DNA of 64,000 bases from JAVJST01 sp965229715 (GCA_965229715.1 CBDDJL010000004.1:124001-188000); one strand, 5' to 3'; counted from the first letter of the stretch, positions 16,871-26,139 are shown. Notes: generated by a model not told the origin, from the sequence alone. Numbers and translations are program-made.

Positions 16871-18392
16871 TAGCAATCCCCGCCGTGCCCGCGTCGACGA
16901 AGCGGCCGTCGCGGATACCGTCTTTGACTGCATTGATTTCGTTCGAGAATTCACGGTCGTCGTCGCGATCGGGGGCGATTTCCGTGATCCGCGCCATGGC
17001 CTGCTCAAGCGGCGCCGACGAGCGCAACGGCCGATGGAAGGAAATCCCCTGGGTCGCCGCCATCAATTCCACGGCGACGATCCCGAAGGCATTCTCCGCC
17101 ATGTCGAGCAAGCGCCGCGCCGCATAGGTCGCCATGGAAACGTGGTCTTCCTGATCGGCCGAGGTCGGCAGGCTGTCGACGCTTGCCGGGGTCGCGCGTT
17201 GACGGTTCTCGCTGACCAGTGCGGCCGCCGTTACCTGGGCCATCATGAAACCCGAATTGATGCCCGGGTTCGGCGTCAGGAATGCCGGCAGGCCGGACAT
17301 CGCCGGATTGACCAGCAATGCCGTCCGCCGCTCCGAGAGCGCGCCGATCTCGGCAATCGCATTGGCGATCTGATCTGCAGCAAAGGCGACCGGTTCGGCG
17401 TGGAAGTTGCCGCCCGAAAGAACTTCGTCGGCGTCGGCGAAGACCAGCGGATTGTCGGACACGCCGTTGGCCTCGCGGACAAGGACCTCGGCCGCCATGC
17501 GCAATTGATCGAGGCATGCGCCCATGACGCGCGGCTGGCACCGCAACGAGTACGGGTCCTGAACCCGGTCGCAATCGACATGGCTTTCGCGGATCGAACT
17601 GCCGTCCATCAGATTGCGCAACGTCTCGGCGACGACGACCTGGCCCGGCTGGCCGCCGACGGCCTGGATGCGCGGATCGAACGGTGCGTCGGACCCCTTC
17701 ATCGCATCGACGGAAAGCGCGCCTGAAATCAGCGCCGCCTTGAAAGCGTCCTCGGCGGCATTCAGCCCCTGGAGCGCCAGCGCGGTCGACACCTGTGTGC
17801 CGTTGAGCAATGCCAGGCCCTCTTTGGCCTGCAGGGCGATCGGTTGCAGGCCGGCACGGCCGAGGGCCTCGGCGCCCGGCAGCCGCTCGCCGTTCACGAA
17901 TGCCTCGCCCTCGCCGATCATGACCGACGACATGTGCGCCAGCGGCGCCAGGTCGCCCGATGCGCCGACCGACCCCTTGGCCGGGATGACGGGCACGACG
18001 CCGTTATTCAGCATATCGATCAGCAGTTCGATGGTGCCTGGCCGGACACCCGAGAAGCCGCGCGACAGCGACGCCGCCTTCAGCGCCATGACCAGCCGCA
18101 CGGTCGATGCATCGAGCAGGAAACCCGTACCGGCGGAGTGAGACCGGACGATCCGCACCTGAAGTTCGCGCACCTGATCGGCCGGAATCGATTCCCGCGC
18201 CAACAGACCGAACCCGGTGTTGACGCCGTAAACGACCCTGTTTTCCTCGACCACCCGGTCGACCGCGGCCGCGGCCGCGTCGACGGCGGTGCGCCATCCG
18301 TCGGCCAGCGCCAGCTTCGTATCGGTTCTCTCGATGGTTCGAACATCGGCGAGGCTCAGCCCGCCGGGATCCAGTGTCAGTGTATCGGCCAT
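16857..18392 (-). CDS. hutH: Histidine ammonia-lyase
   Basis: 511 residues with all landmarks of the family. The Ala-Ser-Gly triad at 144-146 forms the MIO prosthetic group, inside GASGDLAPLAHM. The catalytic tyrosine is Y55 in YGVNTGFG. It converts histidine to urocanate, the first step of histidine breakdown. The ATG at 18392 was chosen because the conserved N-terminus starts there; the frame is open to 18428. It faces the hutF unit tail to tail and is transcribed away from the MATE gene only in order, not in operon sense, with 57 bases between them on the same strand. Confidence 0.95.
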   Translation of the reverse strand: MADTLTLDPGGLSLADVRTIERTDTKLALADGWRTAVDAAAAAVDRVVEENRVVYGVNTGFGLLARESIPADQVRELQVRIVRSHSAGTGFLLDASTVRLVMALKAASLSRGFSGVRPGTIELLIDMLNNGVVPVIPAKGSVGASGDLAPLAHMSSVMIGEGEAFVNGERLPGAEALGRAGLQPIALQAKEGLALLNGTQVSTALALQGLNAAEDAFKAALISGALSVDAMKGSDAPFDPRIQAVGGQPGQVVVAETLRNLMDGSSIRESHVDCDRVQDPYSLRCQPRVMGACLDQLRMAAEVLVREANGVSDNPLVFADADEVLSGGNFHAEPVAFAADQIANAIAEIGALSERRTALLVNPAMSGLPAFLTPNPGINSGFMMAQVTAAALVSENRQRATPASVDSLPTSADQEDHVSMATYAARRLLDMAENAFGIVAVELMAATQGISFHRPLRSSAPLEQAMARITEIAPDRDDDREFSNEINAVKDGIRDGRFVDAGTAGIAITPH

Positions 18393-18449
18393 GGTTGTCG
18401 CTTTGCTCCCCAAAGATATCGGCGACACTAATCCCGCCGGCGAGTCGCG

Positions 18450-19811
18450 TCACGCGGTTTGCGGACGGGTCAGGCGCAGAAAGCGGAACGTCAACAGGTT
18501 GGCGGTTGCGAACAATCCCATCGCCAAGCCCCACCACAAACCCTCGACGCCGTAACCGAGCGGGAATGCCAAAGCCGCGCCACCGCCAATGCCGAGCACC
18601 CAGTACCCGAACGCGGCCAGCCATACCGGAACGACCGTATCGCGCAGCCCGCGTAACGCATAGGCGGCGATCACCTGCAAACCGTCGAAGACCTGAAACA
18701 GGGCGGCGATGTAGAACAGGCTTCGGGCGAGGCCGGCGATCTTCTCGAATCCCGGATCGTTGCTGTCGAGGAAGGCCCCGACCACGAGTTCGGGGAATCC
18801 GATGGGAATGATCACCATTGTCGCCAGAATGCATATGCCCATGACGAACGAGAGGATGCCGGCCTGCCGGGCGGCGGCGCGGCTGTTCGTGCCGACACCG
18901 TAGGCGACGCGAATCATCGCCGCATCGGCGATGCCATGAGCGATGACGAACGGGAACCCGATCCAGCCGATGATCACGCTGTAGGTTGCAAGTTCGGCGG
19001 CGCCGATGATGCCGGAGAGAAGCGAAACGGCGACAAAAAGCCCCGCCTCGACCAACACGATCCCGCAGACCGGTATCCCGAGACGCACGATCTCGCGGCA
19101 GACCGAAACATCGATCCGCAGCTTTCCGCGAAACACGCCATAACCCCTGAGTTTCGGCGTCAACCAGATCCAGCCGGCAAGCGACAAAAACATGAACCAC
19201 GACACGACGACGATGGCCCACCCGGCGCCCATGTAGCCGATTTCCGGCAGGCCGTAGCGTCCCTCGACCCATCCGACGGCGAGAAACCAGTTCAAGCCGA
19301 CCGCCGCAATGGTAATCACCGTGACGTAGAAACCGCGGTCGAGCATGGCGGCGAAAATGCGGAGCACCGAAAACCAAAGCACCGGCAGAACCGTGAGCGC
19401 GAGCGGGACGAGAAACGGCCGCGCGAGGTCGATGATCACGGGGTCCTGTGCGGTCCAGACCATCAACACATCGAGATAAAGAATCAATACGGTCGCGGGA
19501 ATCCCAACCAAGGTCGCGACGATGATTCCCTGACGCAAAACATGACCGACCTCGGACGCACGATCGCCGCCCTGCGCATGGGCCATCAGGACTCCGACAA
19601 CCGTCAGGCCGCCCATCAGAACGATCAGCACCTCGTGGCCGAGATCGCCGGCGAGGCCAACCGCCGCAAGCTCAAGATAGCCGACGTGGCCGACGGCGAT
19701 CTTGGTCACGAGAAACATGACGAACTCGGCCAGCAACGCCATCGCCATCGGCGCGGCGATCCGCGTGATGGCCTTGGCCTCGGTCGCGCGCGCAGGTGCG
19801 GCGTTATCCAT
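18450..19811 (-). CDS. MATE-family efflux transporter
   Basis: 453 residues with about 12 hydrophobic helices. The opening AKAITRIAAPMAMALLAEFVMFLVTKIAVGHVG and the internal two-fold repeat fit the MATE family, which exports cationic compounds in exchange for Na+ or H+. The ATG at 19811 is favoured; a GTG at 19826 is in frame. It follows the racemase-family gene by about 25 bases on the same strand, so it may be the exporter of that unit, or of its products. Confidence 0.88.
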   Translation of the reverse strand: MDNAAPARATEAKAITRIAAPMAMALLAEFVMFLVTKIAVGHVGYLELAAVGLAGDLGHEVLIVLMGGLTVVGVLMAHAQGGDRASEVGHVLRQGIIVATLVGIPATVLILYLDVLMVWTAQDPVIIDLARPFLVPLALTVLPVLWFSVLRIFAAMLDRGFYVTVITIAAVGLNWFLAVGWVEGRYGLPEIGYMGAGWAIVVVSWFMFLSLAGWIWLTPKLRGYGVFRGKLRIDVSVCREIVRLGIPVCGIVLVEAGLFVAVSLLSGIIGAAELATYSVIIGWIGFPFVIAHGIADAAMIRVAYGVGTNSRAAARQAGILSFVMGICILATMVIIPIGFPELVVGAFLDSNDPGFEKIAGLARSLFYIAALFQVFDGLQVIAAYALRGLRDTVVPVWLAAFGYWVLGIGGGAALAFPLGYGVEGLWWGLAMGLFATANLLTFRFLRLTRPQTA

Positions 19812-19835
19812 GTCGGGAGCGGCCACGGATCGGCG

Positions 19836-20615
19836 TCAGGCGAGCTGGCAATCGAAGAGCCGGCCGAATCCCGCGATGCGATCCTCGATTCCGCCAAGGC
19901 GCATGAGATGCCACGCAAGAACCTGATTCGAACAAAGCGCGGGCTTGCCAGTCGCTCCCTCGACGTCGCCAAGAACATCGCAAGCCCGCAGGCTGGTGCA
20001 CGATGCGAACACCGCCTCGCAAGCGGGGTCGTTGCCGACATCGACCATCGCCTGACGGATCGCCTCGGGTGTAATCCGCGCCACCACCGGATCCTCGTCT
20101 TCGTCGAAAACCAGCATGCGCGGAACCGTCAATCCGGCCCCCTCTAGCGCCGCGCGCAGTTTATCCGACACCGCCCGGCTATAGGGGCTGACGAGACCGA
20201 CGCGCTCAGCACCGAGCGCGGCGAGCGCCGCTTTCAACGCCGAAAACGGATTGGTGACGGGCACCCCCGGCATGGTGGCCTGGACCGCATCCCTGACACC
20301 GTCCTCGCCGATGACCATAGACGCGCTTGTGCAGGCATAGCCGACCGATGCGAACGGGAGATGCAGCGGCAACAGGCTCGCGGCAGCGGGCAGGTTCTGT
20401 TTCATCGCCGACAGCGATTCTGCCGTCACGTTCGTCTGCATCGGTATCCGATTGTGATAAAGCCGAACGCCGTCGCGGGGCAAAATGCACCGCAAATCGT
20501 GCTCCACGGTCTCGTCCGTCTGCAACACGATCAGGCCGAGCACCGCCCGCGACGCCTGCCCGGCATCGAGGTCGGCCTTACGGTCTTCGACAATCGCCTC
20601 CGTCATCTTGTCCAT
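19836..20615 (-). CDS. Maleate isomerase / Asp-Glu racemase family enzyme (EutA-like)
   Basis: 259 residues. The fold is that of cofactor-independent Asp/Glu racemases, with the two catalytic cysteines at C95 (GYACTSAS) and C206 (ASCTSLR). The arrangement is closest to the maleate isomerase/arylmalonate decarboxylase branch. Ectoine-utilisation EutA belongs to the same branch. It starts six bases after the M24 hydrolase stop and is part of a leftward unit with that gene and the ammonia-lyase. The substrate is not known. A second copy of the family lies at 39.0 kb. Confidence 0.8.
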   Translation of the reverse strand: MDKMTEAIVEDRKADLDAGQASRAVLGLIVLQTDETVEHDLRCILPRDGVRLYHNRIPMQTNVTAESLSAMKQNLPAAASLLPLHLPFASVGYACTSASMVIGEDGVRDAVQATMPGVPVTNPFSALKAALAALGAERVGLVSPYSRAVSDKLRAALEGAGLTVPRMLVFDEDEDPVVARITPEAIRQAMVDVGNDPACEAVFASCTSLRACDVLGDVEGATGKPALCSNQVLAWHLMRLGGIEDRIAGFGRLFDCQLA

Positions 20616-20620
20616 TGCAT

Positions 20621-21787
20621 CTACCCGATCACCGGCATGACCGCAGGTGCGCGACGCGACAGATATTCGGCGCCGTCGGCACGGATGACAATGTTTTCCT
20701 CGTGTACCATGACCTTGCCCTCGGCGAACGTCATGCCCGGCTCCAGCGTCAGAACCATGTTCTCGACGATCTCGGTCCCGTCATCTTCCGTGTTCGAGGG
20801 CCATTCGGTCAACTGCATGCCGAGGCCATGGCCGAGACGGCCGACATCGTTGCCGAGCGCGCCGCCCTTTTCCATCACCTCCTGCATGGCACGAAAAACG
20901 TCCGACGTAGTTGCACCCGGCCGCGCTGCGGCAAACCCGGCGTCTGTCGCCTCGTAGACGACGGAGTGGGCGCGCGCGGCCTCGTTCGAGACGGCGCCGA
21001 ACGCATAGTTCCGGTCGAAGTCGCAGAAATATCCGTCGAAGACGCACCCGGTATCGAGGATCAGCACGTCACCCTCTTCCGTCGGACGACCGAACGGCGG
21101 CGAGATGATATCGCCGTACCCGCCCGGACCGGCGGCGCCGACCAGGTAGGAAACGTCGTCGACGCCGGCCTTGAGACATTCGATCTTGAAGGCCCGAAAG
21201 ATTTCCTGGTCCGTCATGCCCGTCGAGACGAACGTCGGCAGCGCCTCGAACACGCCGGACACGGCATCGCAGACGTAGGCGATCTTGCCGATTTCGGCCG
21301 CCGATTTGACCATGCGCAACGTGCGCACGATACCGGTGCCATCGACGAACGTGTTGTCGGGCAGTTCGCGCTGCAACCGGTGGAAGTCATTCTGCGCCAT
21401 GCGCAGGCACGTCTCGGCACCCATCGGAAGGCCGATACGGCCGCTGCCGATTATCTCGCGGACTGCCTCGGCAAGCAACGTGACCCCTTCGTCGTCGGGC
21501 GTCGGGGACGGCCAGGTGCGGATGTCGTCGATCCAGGTGCGGCCCATGGTCTCCGCGCCGATGGCCGGAATTACGGCAACCGGCTTGCCGGCAGCGGGCA
21601 CGAGTAGGAACCATGGCCGCGTCGGCGATTGCCAGAATTGCGACAGGAAGCCGGAGAAATAACGGACCTCCGGCTCGGTCAAAACGAGCAGACCTGCGAG
21701 GTCGGCGTCCGCCATCAACGCCTGCGCGTGGGCGAGTCTTTCCTCGAACTCAGAAACAGGAAAGCCTCTTTCCGGCGTCCGTTTCAT
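20621..21787 (-). CDS. M24-family metallohydrolase (Xaa-Pro peptidase-like)
   Basis: 388 residues with the creatinase N-domain and a pita-bread catalytic domain. All five metal ligands can be seen: two Asp in LILDTGC and CDFDRNY, His in RLGHGLGM, Glu in TLEPGM and Glu in VHEENIV. It should therefore be an active dinuclear metal peptidase or related hydrolase. The ATG at 21787 lies two bases after the ammonia-lyase stop, so the open frame beyond it is a shadow. Members of this family in ectoine and similar clusters open cyclic amides; that role is possible here. Confidence 0.85.
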   Translation of the reverse strand: MKRTPERGFPVSEFEERLAHAQALMADADLAGLLVLTEPEVRYFSGFLSQFWQSPTRPWFLLVPAAGKPVAVIPAIGAETMGRTWIDDIRTWPSPTPDDEGVTLLAEAVREIIGSGRIGLPMGAETCLRMAQNDFHRLQRELPDNTFVDGTGIVRTLRMVKSAAEIGKIAYVCDAVSGVFEALPTFVSTGMTDQEIFRAFKIECLKAGVDDVSYLVGAAGPGGYGDIISPPFGRPTEEGDVLILDTGCVFDGYFCDFDRNYAFGAVSNEAARAHSVVYEATDAGFAAARPGATTSDVFRAMQEVMEKGGALGNDVGRLGHGLGMQLTEWPSNTEDDGTEIVENMVLTLEPGMTFAEGKVMVHEENIVIRADGAEYLSRRAPAVMPVIG

Positions 21788-21789
21788 GA

Positions 21790-22995
21790 TCAGGCCGGCT
21801 TTCCGACAATGCGTTCGTAAATCTCCAGGTCGGTCGCGCCCTCGCAACCGATCAGCAGGATACGGCTCTTGCTGTCGATGCCGAGCTTCTGACGCCATTC
21901 GCCAACGCTGGCCGAGCCGATCAGGGCCGTGAGCCCCGGTACGGCGGACTCACCGGCAACGATCCTGCCGCCGCCCGCGTCGCCTGTCGCCATCAGGCGC
22001 ATGGCTTCCTCGATGCCGTGTTCCTCAATGGCCAGAAAATCGCTGGCGCCACGCGACAGGATTTCCCATGCAATCAACGAGATCTCGCCGCACGACAGAC
22101 CGGCCATGATGGTTTCTTCATGAATATCGACCTTGGCCGGCCGGTCGAGGCGCGCACTCTCCAGCACGCACGCCGCGCGCGACGGCTCGACAACAACGAA
22201 ACGCGGCCGACGCGGCCCCAGTTCCTGCCACAGCAGCGCGAGAACCGCCGCGGCAACGCCGCCGACACCGGCCTGCACGAAAACATGGGTCGAAACCCGT
22301 TCGCGGATGACCGAATGGATTTCCCTGGCGAATACGCCATAGCCCGCCATCACCTTGCGCGGCACGTCCATATACCCCTCGAACGACGTGTCGGAGATGA
22401 TCTGCCAGCCGTTTGCGCCGGCATCCTCGATGCATTGGCGCAGCGATTCGTCGTAATCGCCATCGACGCGGACAACCTCGGCGCCAAACTCTTCCATGGC
22501 CGACTGCCGGCCCTGACTGACCTCGGCGTGAATGTAAATCCGGCACTGGCAACCGGCCATCTTCGCGCCCCACGCAACCGACCGCCCGTGGTTGCCGTCG
22601 GTCGCCGTCGTCACCGTAATCTGCGTTGCCGCAGCGCGATACTTGCCGCCGCGAATGTCGGCGAGCGAAGGCCGCGTGCCGGTATCGCTGAAGATCCTGT
22701 CGGCAACGAAACGCAAAACGGCGTATGATCCGCCAAGCGCCTTGAAACTCCCAAGCCCGAAGCGTTGGCCCTCATCCTTGTAGAGCACTTCTGAAACGCG
22801 AAGTTCCCGGGCCAGTTCCGTCAATCCACGGAGCGGGGTCGGCGCGTAGCCCGGCCATGTGGTGATCTCGTCCCACGCTTCCTTCATGTCGCTGCGCGAC
22901 AGCACCGCCTCACAGGCTTCGGGATAATCGCCCGCCAACGCCTCGCGATGAACATGATCGACGATGATCTTTCCGGCATCGATGGTTTCCAACAT
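21790..22995 (-). CDS. Diaminopropionate ammonia-lyase-like PLP enzyme
   Basis: 401 residues of the fold-type II PLP family. The Schiff-base lysine is K85 in GLGSFKALGG, and the ATDGNHGRSVAWGAKMAG stretch (about 135-152) is typical of YgeX/DpaL, which turns 2,3-diaminopropionate into pyruvate and ammonia. SCGEISLIAWE near 310 and the GCEGATD near the C-terminus match as well. It is the first gene of a leftward unit with the M24 hydrolase, the racemase-family enzyme and perhaps the MATE exporter. Threonine dehydratase activity is the main alternative. Confidence 0.87.
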   Translation of the reverse strand: MLETIDAGKIIVDHVHREALAGDYPEACEAVLSRSDMKEAWDEITTWPGYAPTPLRGLTELARELRVSEVLYKDEGQRFGLGSFKALGGSYAVLRFVADRIFSDTGTRPSLADIRGGKYRAAATQITVTTATDGNHGRSVAWGAKMAGCQCRIYIHAEVSQGRQSAMEEFGAEVVRVDGDYDESLRQCIEDAGANGWQIISDTSFEGYMDVPRKVMAGYGVFAREIHSVIRERVSTHVFVQAGVGGVAAAVLALLWQELGPRRPRFVVVEPSRAACVLESARLDRPAKVDIHEETIMAGLSCGEISLIAWEILSRGASDFLAIEEHGIEEAMRLMATGDAGGGRIVAGESAVPGLTALIGSASVGEWRQKLGIDSKSRILLIGCEGATDLEIYERIVGKPA

Positions 22996-23104
22996 GACAA
23001 TTATCCCCCGTTGCGGCCGCAGCCGCGGAACACTCCGGCGCGGAACCTCTTCATCAAGCTCAAAAGCAACCAGAATTCGGCCAAAGCAGCCAATGAATTC
23101 CGGT

Positions 23105-23737
23105 CTATTCCGCGACCGACCGCATGAGCGATTTCAGCGCATCGACGGCCATGCCGGGGCCGTATTCCGGAAGCGCCGCGGCAGCCGCCAGTCGGGCTGC
23201 ATCCGGCTTGTTTTGCGAGAACTTCCAGGTCCCCTCGACCCGCTCGATCCGCATGCGCACCGGCACGATCATTCGCGATAGGCGTTTGTAGGTGTCGGGC
23301 GTCACCTTGTCGAGTGTCCATGCGGGCTTCGGCGCCAAGCGGCGCTCAAAGAAACTCGACAAGTCGTTCAGGTGACTGCGAAGTTTTTCTTCCGGCAACA
23401 ACCGCACGGATCCGAAAAGGTGAACCGCCACGTAGTTCCATGTCGGGACCTGATCCTCAATGCCATACCAGTCGGGCGAAATGTAAGCATCCGGGCCGGA
23501 AACAGCGAGCAATGCCGATACGCCCCCATTGCCGGCCTCGCCCAAACGCGAGCAAATAGGATTGGAGCGCACGATATGCGCGTCGAGCGCGGCGCCGTCT
23601 TTATTCAGAACAAACGGTATGTGCGACGCCAGCGGTCCGTCCATCCCGGCCAGTGTCAGAACGCCGAACCCGCGGTCGCGGGCGAATGCGAGGTTGTCTG
23701 TCGTCGCCGGCCTGCGGAATGCGCGGTTGGGATGCAT
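23105..23737 (-). CDS. PaiB-like FMN-binding negative transcriptional regulator
   Basis: 210 residues matching the PaiB family: MHPNRAFR opening, SHIPFVLN, and the ISPDWYG...VPTWNYVAVHLFG segment (about 88-110), which is the family hallmark. In Bacillus, PaiB with PaiA lowers sporulation and protease genes; the biochemical role is a split-barrel flavin-type fold. It is divergent from the MFS gene with 122 bases between, which hold nested inverted repeats, so it may control that unit. A GNAT protein (PaiA is one) lies at the end of the same unit. Confidence 0.87.
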   Translation of the reverse strand: MHPNRAFRRPATTDNLAFARDRGFGVLTLAGMDGPLASHIPFVLNKDGAALDAHIVRSNPICSRLGEAGNGGVSALLAVSGPDAYISPDWYGIEDQVPTWNYVAVHLFGSVRLLPEEKLRSHLNDLSSFFERRLAPKPAWTLDKVTPDTYKRLSRMIVPVRMRIERVEGTWKFSQNKPDAARLAAAAALPEYGPGMAVDALKSLMRSVAE

Positions 23738-23804
23738 GAGCCATTGTCCCTTCGAACCTGAATGAAACTTTCTTGGAGGTTAAGGATCGCCGTGATAACC
23801 GGGC

Positions 23805-23832
23805 ACTGGACCTGTAGGAAGGTCCAGTTCCT
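23805..23832. promoter_or_regulatory. Nested inverted repeats upstream of the MFS unit
   Basis: ACTGGACC (23805-23812) and GGTCCAGT (23821-23828) form a perfect eight-pair dyad. An overlapping dyad, AGGAA (23816-23820) and TTCCT (23828-23832), shares bases with it, so only one can form at a time. The pair lies 28-55 bases before the MFS start, between it and the paiB-like gene. It may be an operator or an attenuator-like leader. Confidence 0.45.
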
Positions 23833-23859
23833 GTCTGCACAAGAGAACCGCTATCCGCC

Positions 23860-25128
23860 ATGATGACCGCCGTTCAACAAACAAGCCGTCCGCCCATCGC
23901 CATCGTCAGCATCATCCTGTCGATGGGTCTGCTGGCGATCGGCAACGGACTGCTGTTCGCCTACGTCCCGGTGCGCCTGACGGAAGCAGGATTTCCACCC
24001 TGGGTCCCCGGCGCTGTCGTGACCGGCCTTGCGGCCGGATCGATTGTCGGTTGTCTGGCATCCGGCTGGATCGTCAGGCGGGTCGGTCACGCGCGCGCAT
24101 TCGCCGTCGGCGCCGCCGGTATCGTTCTCTCGGTGCTCATGATTGCTCTCGCCGTAGATGCGGCGCTATGGATCGCGTCGCGCACACTTTACGGGGTATC
24201 GGCAGCGGCCCTCTTCATCGTTTCGCAGAGCTGGCTGAACGATGCGTCGCCCAATCACTGGCGCGGCAAGGTGATCGGCGCGTTTTACATGATCTACGTC
24301 GTGGCGATCGGCTTCGGCTCGTTTCTGTTGCGTTACGTGGACCTCGACGGCCCCGACGCGGCGTTGCTTGCCATCTTCTTCACGACATTGGGAATTCTTC
24401 CGGTTTCGCTGACCCGGCTGGCGACGCCGCCGCCACCGGCGGCGATCAATATCGCGATTCGGTCGGTTTGGAAGATATCGCCAGTCGGTTTCATGGGGAT
24501 GGTCGCCGTCGGCGGCCTGACGCTGCTGGTGCAGGGTTTTTCGCCGATCTACGTCGCCGCCGAAGGATACGGAAAGGAAGATGTCGGCCTGCTGATGTTC
24601 CTCATGCAACTCGGCATGATCGCGGTTCAATATCCGCTGGGTGCTCTTTCAGATCGCATGGATCGCCGTATCGTTCTAATTGCCGCCGCATGTATGGTCA
24701 TCGGCACCGCGCTGCTTGCGAGCCGCGTCGATATCGCCGACTTCGTCGTTGTCGCCGTCATTTTTGCGCTCTGGGCGGGTGCCACGGAATCGATCTATTC
24801 CGTCGCCAACGCCCACGCCAACGACCGGGCAGAGCCGCAGTACTATGTCTCTCTATCGAGCACGATGCTGATTGCCTGGTCGGTATCGGGGCTCGTGCTC
24901 CCGGGCATTGCCACGGGGCTGACATCGATCCTGGGTCCGAGGGCGTTCATGTACGTCGCGGCCGGAATCGCCGCGGCGTACGGCCTGTTCGTCCTATTCC
25001 GGATGGTGCGCCGCGAGCATTCGGCATCAGACGAAACAGGAAACTACCAGCAGATCAGTGCGCAGGCGCCCTATCATACCGAGCTTAGCCCGCACATCGA
25101 CGAAAACGCCGGCGTGCCGCATGACTGA
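23860..25128 (+). CDS. MFS transporter
   Basis: 422 residues with 12 predicted helices. The loop between helices 2 and 3 carries the family motif GWIVRRVGHARAF (about 67-79), and the second half starts near 205. It resembles the YcaD-type MFS proteins. The ligand is unknown. The gene overlaps the following methyltransferase gene by eight bases. GTGACAA-like strong ribosome sites are absent; the start ATG at 23860 fits the first helix; a second ATG follows at once. Confidence 0.85.
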   Translation: MMTAVQQTSRPPIAIVSIILSMGLLAIGNGLLFAYVPVRLTEAGFPPWVPGAVVTGLAAGSIVGCLASGWIVRRVGHARAFAVGAAGIVLSVLMIALAVDAALWIASRTLYGVSAAALFIVSQSWLNDASPNHWRGKVIGAFYMIYVVAIGFGSFLLRYVDLDGPDAALLAIFFTTLGILPVSLTRLATPPPPAAINIAIRSVWKISPVGFMGMVAVGGLTLLVQGFSPIYVAAEGYGKEDVGLLMFLMQLGMIAVQYPLGALSDRMDRRIVLIAAACMVIGTALLASRVDIADFVVVAVIFALWAGATESIYSVANAHANDRAEPQYYVSLSSTMLIAWSVSGLVLPGIATGLTSILGPRAFMYVAAGIAAAYGLFVLFRMVRREHSASDETGNYQQISAQAPYHTELSPHIDENAGVPHD

Positions 25129-25771
25129 TCGCCAGTTTCACGCACGGCTCGATGCCCCGGCGTTTCACCGCAACCGTCAACCGATCCTGGACGTCCTCAA
25201 GCCGCTGCTGGAGAACATCGCCGGCAATGCGCTCGAAATCGGCTGCGGGTCGGGCCAACACGCCCGCGCATTCGCCGAAGCGTTCCCGAACCTGACGGTC
25301 TGGCCGAGCGACATCGAGGCGCGCCATCGGGCCAGCGCCGATGCGTGGCAGGCAGTGGACGGTTTCGCCAATCACATGCCAGCGATCGATCTCGATGCCG
25401 CAGCGAGCGATTGGAGCCTCGGCTCACCAGAGCGGCCGCCGAACGAACTTTCCCTCGTCTATGCCTTCAATGTCATCCATATCTCGCCGTGGACGGTTGC
25501 CGAGGGGATTGTACGCGGTGCGGCGCGGCACCTCGCACCGGACGGACAGTTGATCCTGTACGGTCCCTACAAACGGAACGGCGCGCACACCGCCGACAGC
25601 AATGCACGCTTCGACGCATCGCTCCGCTCGCAGGATCCGGCATGGGGCGTCCGCGACCTTGAGGCCGTCGAAGCACTCGCACGCGACCGCGGCCTCACGC
25701 TAAAGTCGGTCCACGAAATGCCGGCCAACAACCTGACAGTCGCGTTCAGCCGCAAAGGAGACGAGGCATGA
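25121..25771 (+). CDS. DUF938-type SAM-dependent methyltransferase
   Basis: 216 residues. The SAM-binding motif ALEIGCGSGQHA lies at about 36-47, followed by LTVWPSDIE with the acidic residue that holds the ribose. The FHRNRQPILDVL opening and VYAFNVIHISPW segment are characteristic of the DUF938 family. The substrate is unknown. The start at 25121 overlaps the MFS stop by eight bases, and its own stop overlaps the cupin start, so the genes are translated together. Confidence 0.85.
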   Translation: MTDRQFHARLDAPAFHRNRQPILDVLKPLLENIAGNALEIGCGSGQHARAFAEAFPNLTVWPSDIEARHRASADAWQAVDGFANHMPAIDLDAAASDWSLGSPERPPNELSLVYAFNVIHISPWTVAEGIVRGAARHLAPDGQLILYGPYKRNGAHTADSNARFDASLRSQDPAWGVRDLEAVEALARDRGLTLKSVHEMPANNLTVAFSRKGDEA

Positions 25772-26139
25772 CGAGCTACCGCAGCGGACAACCGCAGAAG
25801 GGGCTCGAGCCGTGGCCGTTCGGGGGTGACGTCTCGAATTACGTTATCGTGCGCGGCAACCCGCGGGCCTCCGGCCGCATGGATCGGGGCACGGGCGACA
25901 GCGCCCACCGCCTTGGCGTTTGGCACTGCACCGAAGGGGCATTCGAATGCACCGAACGTGGCGACGAACTGCAGACCGTCATATCGGGCCGCCTGCGCCT
26001 AACGCGTGCTGATGGCGTTACCGAGGAATATGGACCCGGCGACAGCTTCTTCACGCACAAGGGCGAACGCGTGATTTGGGACATCGTCGAGGATGTCACC
26101 AAGGTCTTCTTTACCCACGACCGCAATGGCCATGACTGA
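25768..26139 (+). CDS. Cupin-domain protein
   Basis: 123 residues making a single small cupin of the Cupin_3 (DUF861) type: GVWHCTEGAFECTE, then DELQTVISGRLRLT and YGPGDSFFTHKGERVIWDI. Such proteins may bind small acids or act as ureidoglycolate-type or sugar-type enzymes, or only sense a ligand. Metal-binding histidines are few (H52 in VWHC and H96 in FTHKG), so catalysis is uncertain. It overlaps the methyltransferase stop in ATGA. Confidence 0.8.
   Translation: MTSYRSGQPQKGLEPWPFGGDVSNYVIVRGNPRASGRMDRGTGDSAHRLGVWHCTEGAFECTERGDELQTVISGRLRLTRADGVTEEYGPGDSFFTHKGERVIWDIVEDVTKVFFTHDRNGHD

Noticed and set aside
18936..20147. A 403-codon rightward frame opposite the MATE and racemase-family genes
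   Set aside because: Its product is full of Arg, Asp, His and Gln without domain patterns, and it is the antisense shadow of two genes with clear motifs.
18450..22995. A true ectoine-utilisation operon
   Set aside because: The genes eutC and doeB/doeC are missing and the lyase resembles diaminopropionate ammonia-lyase, so only a distant likeness is claimed.
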